A DNA stretch of 64,000 nucleotides, taken from contig CATQHB010000001.1 of NCBI GenBank assembly GCA_958295765.1, positions 248,001 through 312,000 on the forward strand, given 5' to 3'. This document shows, in pieces, positions 1 to 5,609 of the stretch (positions within the stretch are counted from its first letter, which is position 1; every line of letters begins with the position of its first letter). The translations under genes were made by a program, and so were the position numbers. Below the pieces are notes generated by a model. That model was not told where the DNA came from. It did not search any database and saw only the letters and a program-made list of their open reading frames with translations. The DNA comes from an uncultured Dehalococcoidia bacterium. GTDB lineage: Bacteria > Chloroflexota > Dehalococcoidia > Lucifugimonadales > UBA3495.

Positions 1-1
1 G

Positions 2-589
2 GGTGAGGAGTTGGCCGGCATCAATTCAGCCGGTTCCGGCGACCCCTTGACTGCCGGGGATATGGTGGCTGATGAGGACGCCGGGCGGCTGCTGGAACTG
101 GTACGCACCTCGGACGGCGCGCCCTACGGCCTGTCCATTGACGGCGGCCCGCTGGCCGGGGAAACCGCCGTAGGTCGGCGCCATCCCTCAACCCTGGGAG
201 ACGGGGCGATTGACTGGTGGCCGGCCCTGGTTCGGGACTTGCTGTGGGCGCCTTTGGGGTTGGACGCCGGGTATCAATGGCTGCTGCTGGGGGTAGGCGT
301 GGGTCTGGTGATGGGCGGCAGCCAGGCGCTGGCCCGCAGCCTCTTCGCCCAGATTGCGCCCCATACCCGCAGCGGGGAGTTCTTCGCCTTCTTCGGCTTT
401 ATGGGCCGGGTTTCCTCGGTGTTCGGGCCAATTCTCTACGTGGCGGTTACCGGCATTTTTGACACCCGAATGGCGGTGGCGTCCATAATGCTCCTGGTAA
501 TCGCCGGGGCGATAGTCCTGCGCTGGGTGGACGTGGCCGCCGGGGTGAGAATAGCCGATGCCGAGGATGCCCGCCACCAGGCATTATAG
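2..589 (+). CDS. MFS transporter, UMF1/Atg22-like, C-terminal part (cut by window edge)
   Basis: The reading frame is open from the first bases of the window, so the true start lies upstream. The visible part holds a stretch without membrane segments (about residues 1-75), then at least three hydrophobic segments. The sequence GGSQALARSLFAQIAP followed by SGEFFAFFGFMGRVSSVFGP is typical of the last helices of the UMF1/Atg22-like branch of the major facilitator superfamily, which are inner-membrane transporters of unknown substrate. The charged, Gly/Asp-rich stretch before the helices looks like a long loop. The end overlaps nothing; the DUF393 gene follows after 25 nt in the same direction and may be co-transcribed. 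The family is fairly clear; the substrate cannot be inferred. Confidence 0.7.
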   Translation, partial: GEELAGINSAGSGDPLTAGDMVADEDAGRLLELVRTSDGAPYGLSIDGGPLAGETAVGRRHPSTLGDGAIDWWPALVRDLLWAPLGLDAGYQWLLLGVGVGLVMGGSQALARSLFAQIAPHTRSGEFFAFFGFMGRVSSVFGPILYVAVTGIFDTRMAVASIMLLVIAGAIVLRWVDVAAGVRIADAEDARHQAL

Positions 590-614
590 CCAGGAACAGA
601 CCGGGAGGAACGGG

Positions 615-1010
615 ATGCCGGCCGGGCGCTGGGTTTTCTATTATGACGGCGACTGCGGCTTTTGCCGGGGGACGGTGCGCGTCCTGGCGGCGGTGGACTT
701 TTTCCGCAAGCTGACCTGGACGCCCTTTCAGGATTTGGACACGCCGCCCCGGGGCTTGTCCTGGACCGATTTGGACCGGGCGGCCTACCTGGAAACCGGG
801 ACGCCGGCCGGGGGACGGGACGGGACGGGAAAGCTGTATGAGGGGTTTTACGCCTTTCGGATGCTTTCGCTGCGGTTGGCGCCCCTGATGCCCCTGGCGC
901 CGCTGCTGTGGCTGCCGGGGGTCAACCGGCCGGGCGCGGCGGCCTATCGCTGGGTGGCCCGCAACCGCCACCGCATCAGCAATTGCGGCTGGGGTGGGGG
1001 TGGTGGGTGA
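615..1010 (+). CDS. DUF393 (DCC family) thiol-disulfide oxidoreductase-like protein
   Basis: A protein of about 131 residues with the family hallmark YYDGDCGFC near the N-terminus (residues 8-16), the D-x-x-C-x-x-C motif of the DUF393/YuxK group, which has a thioredoxin-like fold. Later family features include the PFQDLDTPP strand and a terminal segment containing RWVARNRHRIS. I chose ATG 615 because a strong GGAGG lies just upstream; an earlier in-frame ATG at 558 would overlap the MFS gene. The tail ends in a short run GWGGGGG encoded by a G-rich stretch, where relatives usually continue with a hydrophobic/aromatic end, so the natural C-terminus may have been altered. The redox role is a family inference; no partner is visible. 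Confidence 0.8.
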   Translation: MPAGRWVFYYDGDCGFCRGTVRVLAAVDFFRKLTWTPFQDLDTPPRGLSWTDLDRAAYLETGTPAGGRDGTGKLYEGFYAFRMLSLRLAPLMPLAPLLWLPGVNRPGAAAYRWVARNRHRISNCGWGGGGG

Positions 1011-1054
1011 GGGAGATTGCACACCGTTCGGTCTGGTGGTCGAGGGACTGGAGC

Positions 1055-1184
1055 GGTGGTTCGACAAGCTCACCATGAGCGGTTGTACCGGTAATGCGTC
1101 AAGAACCGTACTACTCGATGACAAGGCCGGCGCAAAGTCAATACCAATAACAATATCCGCTCATGGTGAGCCTGTCGAACCACC
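1055..1184. repeat. Inverted pair of a dispersed 28-bp repeat
   Basis: Positions 1055-1082 and 1157-1184 are near-perfect reverse complements. Both carry the word TTCGACAAGCTCACCATGAG (one base differs in the second copy), separated by about 75 nt. The same word recurs at 19096-19122 and 48978-49005, with a looser copy at 19043-19065. The pair fills most of the 271-nt gap between the converging DUF393 and methyltransferase genes, so it could fold in RNA and act as a bidirectional stop; that role is inference. Nothing else is seen in the gap. Confidence 0.85.
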
Positions 1185-1281
1185 CGTCCTGTTATGGAAC
1201 TATGGGTCTGATACTTTGACCGGCTCAGGCTGAGCGGTGGGCAAACGTAACTCGACCTTGCACCGTCCCTAACCCCGATAG

Positions 1282-2013
1282 CTAAAGCAGCGTAGCCGCC
1301 AGCAGGTGGCCGCCATAGCCGCCTTCGTAGCCGGGATGGGTGATGCGTTCAGCAGTGAAACCGGCCTCGGCCATCAGTTCCAGCCAGGTAGCCGCCGGGA
1401 ACAGGCCGGTGATGTGCCGGTCTTGTTCAACCCGCAGTTCGCCGCCTTCTTGCTGGATAAAGAAAAAGATGGATTCGATAGTAGTGTCCGCCGGGTCGGG
1501 GTCGTGGCAGTATTCGATAACCGTCAGGGAGCGGTCGGCGCCGGGGCGAATCCAGTGCAGCACGGTGGGGCCGGCAAAGGTTTCCTTGAAGTAGTCGGGG
1601 GCGATGAGCAGGACGCCGCTCGGCTCCAGGTGGGCCTGGGCGGTGGCAAAGGCGGCCCGCAAATCGGCCTCGGTAAGCATATAATCAATGGCATCGTGAA
1701 TCAGCGCCGCCCGAAAAGTACGGCCCAGGCGGATGCGGCGCATATCCCCCTGGTGGTGGGCCACGCCGGGGTTGAGCCGGGCGGAGAGGGCCAGCATTTG
1801 GGGCGACAAATCCACCGCGGTAAGGTCAAAGTCGGCGGACAGGTGGGACAGGGTATGCCCGCCGCCGGAACCCAGCTCCAGGACGGAGTGGCGGCCCGGC
1901 CCCAGCCGCTGCCGCAGGGCCTCCCGAAAATAGCCAGCATCCTCCGCATACTCCTCCGGCGGGCTGAAAACGGGCCACAGGTGGGCCAGGTCGTGGTAAA
2001 GGCGGTGGCGCAT
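1282..2013 (-). CDS. Class I SAM-dependent methyltransferase
   Basis: 243 residues with the Rossmann-type SAM-binding motif I VLELGSGGGHTL (about residues 44-55), the acidic motif II end LTAVDLSP, and the post-core GDMRRI and LIHDAIDYM strands expected of Methyltransf_11/25-type enzymes. After the core there is an insertion rich in acidic and aromatic residues (IEYCHDPDPADTTIESIFFF), as in uncharacterised family members that act on small molecules. The gene is alone and convergent with the DUF393 gene. No clear ribosome-binding site precedes the ATG; the upstream bases are AT-rich repeat words followed by a C run. The substrate is unknown. Confidence 0.85.
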   Translation of the reverse strand: MRHRLYHDLAHLWPVFSPPEEYAEDAGYFREALRQRLGPGRHSVLELGSGGGHTLSHLSADFDLTAVDLSPQMLALSARLNPGVAHHQGDMRRIRLGRTFRAALIHDAIDYMLTEADLRAAFATAQAHLEPSGVLLIAPDYFKETFAGPTVLHWIRPGADRSLTVIEYCHDPDPADTTIESIFFFIQQEGGELRVEQDRHITGLFPAATWLELMAEAGFTAERITHPGYEGGYGGHLLAATLL

Positions 2014-2426
2014 GGGGGGATTATAAATTAGGAATTAAGAATTAGGAATTGGGGGGAGGTTTTCTCTCAAGGTAATTGCAGCATAAACCGGTCATTCCGG
2101 CTGTAACACCGTCGTTCCAACCGATCATCCCAACCCGTCGTTCCGGCGAAAGCCGGAATCCAGAACCCTATGCAGCCAACTCGCTCTTTCCCGGTGGATT
2201 TCCTGGATTCCGGCTTTCGCCGGAACGACGGTTGCTTGGGTTGCCCGGTGCTTTCTCCGGCAATCGGTTATACGTTGCATTGGTCAAGAACCAAAATACT
2301 CCGGCAAACAGCCTCACCCCAATTCCTAATTCTCAATTCCTAATTCTTAATTCTTAATTGCCAATTCCTAATTCCGACCTTATCCTGTATATCCGGTTAA
2401 TCCATGTTAAAAGGGGGTGGTTGGCA
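2014..2426. other. Intergenic region between divergent genes, built of repeats
   Basis: This 413-nt gap contains no supportable gene. Its ends carry short AT-rich words (AATTCCTAATTCTTAATT type) in inverted orientation at about 2023-2053 and 2320-2376. They bracket a 97-bp hairpin element at 2135-2231. The promoters of the divergent methyltransferase and SDR genes must lie here, but I cannot single them out. Confidence 0.7.
2135..2231 (+). repeat. 97-bp dispersed hairpin element, copy 1
   Basis: Perfect 29-bp inverted arms (2135-2163 and 2203-2231; the left arm begins CCGTCGTTCCGGCGAAAGCC) enclose a 39-bp non-palindromic core. Related full-length copies lie at 48834-48930, 50876-50971 and, in the opposite orientation, 61707-61804. 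The cores also match between copies, so this is one mobile or amplified element and not chance palindromes. Confidence 0.9.
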
Positions 2427-3275
2427 ATGGGCAAGCTGGATGGCAAGGTGGTAGTGGTAACCGGGGCTAGCCGGGGCATCGGGGCGGAGATTGCCGCCCG
2501 GTTCGCCCAGGAAGGGGGGCGGATTGTCTGCGCGGCCCGGACGCTGCGGGAGGGCGACCACCCGCTGGAAGGCTCACTGGAGAAAACGGTGGCCGACATC
2601 CGCCAGGCCGGCGGCGAGGCTACGGCGGTTTCGGTGAACCTGGCCCAGCCCGCGGAGTGCGAGCGGCTGCTCCAGGAGGCGCAGGACGCCTATGGCCCGG
2701 TGGACGTGCTGGTCAACAACGCCGCCTTGACCTACTTTATTCCGGTGAAGGATTTTGCCACCAACCGCTGGCTCCGTTCCTGGGAGGTCAACTTCCACGC
2801 TCCCTTTATCCTCAGCAAGGGGGCGCTGGAGCAGATGATTCCCCGGGGTTCGGGCAGCATTGTCAACATCTCCTCCGGGGCGGCGGTAGGCCCCGGCCGG
2901 GGGCCTTACCCGGAGGGTTCGGGCAGCGGCGGGGGCACCTGTTACGGGGCGGAAAAGGCGGCGCTGGAAAGGTTTACCCAGGGGTTAGCCAGCGAGGTTT
3001 ACCAGTACGGCATATCGGTAACTTGCGTCTCCCCGTCCCTGGTGGTTCCCACGCCGGGGACGGTGTATCACAACCTGGTCAGCGGGATGGATGACCCCAA
3101 AGGAGAGCCGCCGGGGTTGATGGCCGACGCCGCCCTGCTGCTGGCAACGGAACCGCCGGAGCGGGTAACCGGGCGGGTAACCTACAGCCAGCAGATTCTC
3201 CAGGAGTTCGGCTGGCTCACCGGCGGCCAAGGCCGGGGCGTAACGATGCCCGGCACCGGCTACAGCCAAATCTAG
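2427..3275 (+). CDS. Short-chain dehydrogenase/reductase (SDR)
   Basis: 282 residues when started at ATG 2427, which follows a purine-rich AAGGGGGTGG site; an earlier in-frame ATG at 2358 lies in repeat sequence and is unlikely. Classical SDR features are present: MGKLDGKVVVVTGASRGIG (TGxxxGIG cofactor loop), DVLVNNAALT (NNAG-type motif), NISSG with the catalytic Ser, and CYGAEKAA with the Tyr-x3-Lys pair. Between the Ser and Tyr motifs there is an unusually long Gly/Ser/Pro insert (about 20 residues). The C-terminus ends in a Gly-rich tail instead of the usual substrate lid. It is an NAD(P)(H)-dependent oxidoreductase of unknown substrate, monocistronic by position. Confidence 0.88.
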   Translation: MGKLDGKVVVVTGASRGIGAEIAARFAQEGGRIVCAARTLREGDHPLEGSLEKTVADIRQAGGEATAVSVNLAQPAECERLLQEAQDAYGPVDVLVNNAALTYFIPVKDFATNRWLRSWEVNFHAPFILSKGALEQMIPRGSGSIVNISSGAAVGPGRGPYPEGSGSGGGTCYGAEKAALERFTQGLASEVYQYGISVTCVSPSLVVPTPGTVYHNLVSGMDDPKGEPPGLMADAALLLATEPPERVTGRVTYSQQILQEFGWLTGGQGRGVTMPGTGYSQI

Positions 3276-3280
3276 GGTAT

Positions 3281-3418
3281 GCGCAGCGCCGGTTGGTATT
3301 GCTACGGCTAGGGATAGTTGGTAGAGCCACCGGTAGGGGTAGGTTGGCATCGCAACGGGTAGGGGCATATTGGTAGAGCCATCGGTAGGGGCGGGTTTGT
3401 AACCCGCCCATGCTCCAA
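3281..3418 (+). repeat. Degenerate tandem copies of a GGTAGGGGCGGG-type repeat
   Basis: The segment holds several imperfect direct repeats of the form TTGGTAGAGCCAxCGGTAGG, the last ending in GGGCGGGTTTGTAACCCGCC, a short palindrome. The same GGGGCGGGTTTxTAACCCGCC word recurs near 54838-54865, 54927-54953, 55062-55086 and 55156-55182, with looser forms at 19215-19252. No gene is supportable here. Confidence 0.75.
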
Positions 3419-3439
3419 GGCAATACTGAACAAGAAATG

Positions 3440-3467
3440 CCGGGGCCTTGCGCTATGGAGGCCCCGG
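3440..3467 (-). terminator. Hairpin, probable terminator of the IscA-like gene
   Basis: A perfect 9-bp GC-rich stem (CCGGGGCCT / AGGCCCCGG) with a 10-nt loop lies 47 nt beyond the stop of the minus-strand IscA-like gene. Read on the minus strand it is followed by a T-rich run (GCATTTCTTGTT). The plus-strand SDR transcript arrives from the other side, so it may also work in that direction, although the plus-strand T run is weaker. Confidence 0.5.
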
Positions 3468-3513
3468 TTCGCTTTAACCTGGTTGACCGGTAATTGAGGA
3501 TTGCCGGGGTGGG

Positions 3514-3897
3514 TTAGTGGCCGCTGCCACAACCGCAACCGCCGCCCCCGCAACCGCCGCCGCCCCCGCTGCCACAGCCACAACCGCCGCTGCCGCAACC
3601 GCCGGCGCTGGCGAACATGGGGTTGTTAATCACAAAACCTACCTGGCCGCCAAACTCCTCAACGTAGTCGATGGTGGCCTCTTCCAGGAAGGGAGCGCTG
3701 TCCGAGTCCATCAGGAAGCTCAACCCTTCCATGCTGAGGATGGTGTCATCGGGCTGGGTCTCCTTTTCCATGGTGAGCATATACTGGAGACCGCCGGCCC
3801 CGGAGGGCATGGCGATGACCCGCAGGGAACTGGTGGATTCCTCTTCCTGGTCAATGACTTCCTTGAGCTTTTCAATAGCCAGCGCGGTAACTTCCAT
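3514..3897 (-). CDS. IscA/HesB-family iron-sulfur assembly-like protein with Gly-Cys tail
   Basis: 127 residues from ATG 3897, which has GGAG nine bases upstream; longer in-frame starts lack a site. The order of segments matches A-type iron-sulfur carriers: the N-terminal helix MEVTALAIEKLKEVI, the strand SLRVIAMPSGAGGLQYML, a central LSFLMDSDSAPFLEEATIDY and the end VGFVINNPM. In canonical IscA the first ligand lies in a GGCSG loop; here that loop reads SGAGG, so the cysteine is missing. The usual C-terminal CGCG pair is expanded into a Gly/Cys tail (GGCGSGGCGCGSGGGGGCGG and on) with at least six Cys. Metal binding by the tail alone is possible. The gene stands alone, with no suf/isc genes nearby. 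The family call is good; function as an Fe-S carrier is uncertain. Confidence 0.8.
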   Translation of the reverse strand: MEVTALAIEKLKEVIDQEEESTSSLRVIAMPSGAGGLQYMLTMEKETQPDDTILSMEGLSFLMDSDSAPFLEEATIDYVEEFGGQVGFVINNPMFASAGGCGSGGCGCGSGGGGGCGGGGCGCGSGH

Positions 3898-4054
3898 GAT
3901 GCAACACTCCATCTGATTTGCCAGAGTGCGGAAGTTTCTCAAACTTCTGCTAAAGGCAAGATTAACATACCCGCCAGGCAATAGTCAATCAGGGGCGCGG
4001 GAAGGGTGGGCAATCGCGTCTTAACCAAGGCAACCCGGCAACGGCAACCCAGGC

Positions 4055-4096
4055 ACCCGTCATTCATTCCAGCGTACGCTGGAATGAATGACGGGT
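4055..4096. repeat. Perfect 42-bp palindrome
   Basis: The sequence is identical to its own reverse complement over 42 bases, centred on AGCGTACGCT with no loop. It resembles the dispersed hairpin elements in general form (CCCGTCATTCATTCCAGCG arm) but differs in sequence. A loop-free perfect palindrome of this length is rare in stable chromosomal DNA. Confidence 0.95.
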
Positions 4097-4358
4097 TTAT
4101 AGCGGAAGTGGCAGGTTTATGTTGCGATTGCCCTGGTATTTTAAAGTATTCGCAACATGGGCTGGTGTTCCTTGCCCGGCCCGGCTCTGGTGCATTGTAG
4201 AGGCGGGTTAGCAACTCGTCCTGGCCGGGGTGCAGAAACCGGTCAGGTATAGCCCACCGGTTTACCGAGCGGTCTTTGACATTTAACGCCGGACGGGTTG
4301 GAAACCCGCCCTTACGCCAGTGCTGATGCCAATACAAATTGAGCATACCCGGGAATAA

Positions 4359-4419
4359 GGTTCCGTTCGGTTTTAGGGTGTGAGGTTTTTTGGGGAGTAG
4401 GTAGAAGATGCCGACCTTC
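4359..4419 (-). repeat. Left arm of a diverged inverted repeat (partner at 5238-5297)
   Basis: The reverse complement of this segment shares GAAGGTCGG-ATCTTCTACC and ACCCTAAAACCGAACGGAAC with the plus strand at 5238-5297, with a variable middle. The two arms bracket about 820 bp that contain the orphan membrane-protein gene at 4838. Confidence 0.75.
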
Positions 4420-4659
4420 ACCACCGGCGACCTGCCTTCCTTGAAAAGCGACGCATCTCTGCTGGCATAGCACGTGCAGTCTTTGCGTCCCTCGGCTTGT
4501 AGCCTGATTGAGTCTTGGGCAAAGCCGGTGTCGCCTGCCTGCCGTTCCTGGCGATGGTGGTTTGATACTTGGTCTATCTGACAATTAGGGGCGCAATTGG
4601 AATCGAGAGAGCGATTGCCGGGTGACAGAAACCCTTTCAACAGGCATAGGGAGTTGCCT

Positions 4660-4688
4660 TTGACTTTCCACCACTAAACCCCTACACT
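4660..4688 (+). promoter_or_regulatory. Candidate promoter for the small membrane-protein gene
   Basis: TTGACT (4660-4665) and TACACT (4683-4688) are separated by 17 bp, a good match to sigma-70-type -35 and -10 boxes. They lie about 150 nt before the ATG at 4838. The assignment is by pattern only. Confidence 0.4.
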
Positions 4689-4837
4689 CCGGTTTCCGAA
4701 AGTAATACCTCACTCCAAGCGACAAAGGCGAACATTATCAGGACGGTTGGGGCCTTCGTGCACCCATGTCGTCTCTGCTTGGGTGTGAAGGTTTACTTTC
4801 GCAAGTGCCAACATCCTAATTGCGTGGGGATTCCCCT

Positions 4838-5221
4838 ATGGCTGTATTTAACCCTACCGATTTCGTGCGTGCCCATCTGGCCGCCGGAACATCCGAAAAA
4901 GACATAAGAAGGGTACTGGAAGAGCAGCACTCCATCCACCCCGGAGTATCCCGAAGGCTCATCAGTGACATTAAAGCAACTGACCCCGAAATCCTTGCGT
5001 CGCGCCAGCAGGTGCGCACAGCTATTCGCCGTTCGGAGAAAAAGTCCTGGTTCTTGACTGTGCTTATTGGGGTCGGCATTTGCATCTTGGGAATAGCGAT
5101 TACAGCTATTGCCTACGCGATGACAGAATCGGGAGGGACTTTCATTGTAGCGGGCGGCGCAATCCTAGTGGGGTTGCTAACCATACTGAAGGGTGTGTGG
5201 CATTTCATCAGATGGTGGTGA
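4838..5221 (+). CDS. Hypothetical small membrane protein
   Basis: 127 residues from ATG 4838, preceded by GTGGGGA at a usual distance. The N-terminal two thirds is soluble and helical in character (NPTDFVRAHLAAGTSEKDIR, with an IHPGVSRRLISDIKA segment) and resembles a small helix-turn-helix-like or scaffold domain, but I cannot name it. Two hydrophobic segments follow (WFLTVLIGVGICILGIAITA and the stretch FIVAGGAILVGLLTILKGVW), and the protein ends HFIRWW. I do not recognise the family. The gene sits alone between inverted repeat arms (4359-4419 and 5238-5297) and just before tRNA-Ala. Its codon use resembles real coding sequence, but the GC content is lower than that of its neighbours, so it may be acquired. 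Confidence 0.6.
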   Translation: MAVFNPTDFVRAHLAAGTSEKDIRRVLEEQHSIHPGVSRRLISDIKATDPEILASRQQVRTAIRRSEKKSWFLTVLIGVGICILGIAITAIAYAMTESGGTFIVAGGAILVGLLTILKGVWHFIRWW

Positions 5222-5237
5222 CCTGCCGAGAGATCCA

Positions 5238-5297
5238 GAAGGTCGGTATCTTCTACCGGCTCTCCCAACTCCCCATACCCTAAAACCGAACGGAACC
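5238..5297 (+). repeat. Right arm of the inverted repeat (partner at 4359-4419)
   Basis: See the left arm: about 45 of 60 positions are shared in two conserved blocks, with a variable centre. The arm starts 16 nt after the stop codon of the small membrane-protein gene. Confidence 0.75.
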
Positions 5298-5303
5298 GGG
5301 GAC

Positions 5304-5336
5304 AAAACCCGGTTGCATCGGCAGCCGGGTTTTGCT
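5304..5336 (+). terminator. Rho-independent terminator after the small membrane-protein gene
   Basis: A 9-bp stem AAAACCCGG (5304-5312) / CCGGGTTTT (5325-5333) with a 12-nt loop. The A run before and T run after make it usable from either side. It lies just upstream of tRNA-Ala and overlaps the candidate tRNA promoter. Confidence 0.6.
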
Positions 5337-5341
5337 ATATT
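5313..5341 (+). promoter_or_regulatory. Candidate promoter of tRNA-Ala
   Basis: TTGCAT (5313-5318), a 17-bp spacer and TATATT (5336-5341) form a good sigma-70-like promoter. The mature tRNA begins 33 bases after the -10 box, leaving room for a short 5' leader. The -35 box falls in the loop of the terminator hairpin. Confidence 0.5.
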
Positions 5342-5374
5342 GGTAGAGGCGTTCCCGACGCCGCCGCTGTTTAC

Positions 5375-5450
5375 GGGGCTGTAGCTCAGCTGGGAGAGCG
5401 CTTCAATGGCATTGAAGAGGTAGGGGGTTCGAGTCCCCCCAGCTCCACCA
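5375..5450 (+). tRNA. tRNA-Ala (GGC anticodon)
   Basis: A 76-nt cloverleaf. The acceptor stem GGGGCTG pairs with CAGCTCC, including the G3-U70 wobble pair that is the alanine identity element. The D arm is GCTC-AGCTGGGA-GAGC. The anticodon stem-loop CTTCA-ATGGCAT-TGAAG gives anticodon GGC, and the T arm is GGGGG-TTCGAGT-CCCCC. Discriminator A and CCA are encoded. The gene directly precedes the defence operon; I saw no copy of its 3' end farther along that would mark an integration site. Confidence 0.97.
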
Positions 5451-5609
5451 AACCGGACAAAGGCAAGGGCCAATCCTCGAAATCCCCCTCTCTCCCCCTC
5501 CCACCGTTTAGCACGGTCTCCGTTAGTCCCTCCGATTCCCCTGGCGCGTAGCCCGACTCACCGGCCCAGCGCACGTATCACTCAAACGCCGGCAACCCGG
5601 AGGAAATTG

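Larger units (their letters stand above)
3898..4837. other. Long intergenic region without a supportable gene
   Basis: This 940-nt stretch contains reading frames only as by-products of repeats. It holds a 29-bp word at 4008-4036 that recurs at 61622-61650, a perfect 42-bp palindrome at 4055-4096, repeat-like GGGCGGGTTxxxAACCCGCC fragments near 4200-4330, one arm of a 60-bp inverted repeat at 4359-4419, and a promoter-like pair near 4660-4688. No RNA gene was recognised. Confidence 0.6.

Noticed and set aside
3939-4640. Minus-strand frame of 233 residues before the IscA-like gene
   Set aside because: It runs through a perfect palindrome and several repeat words, with no family resemblance; composition is that of repeats, not of a gene.
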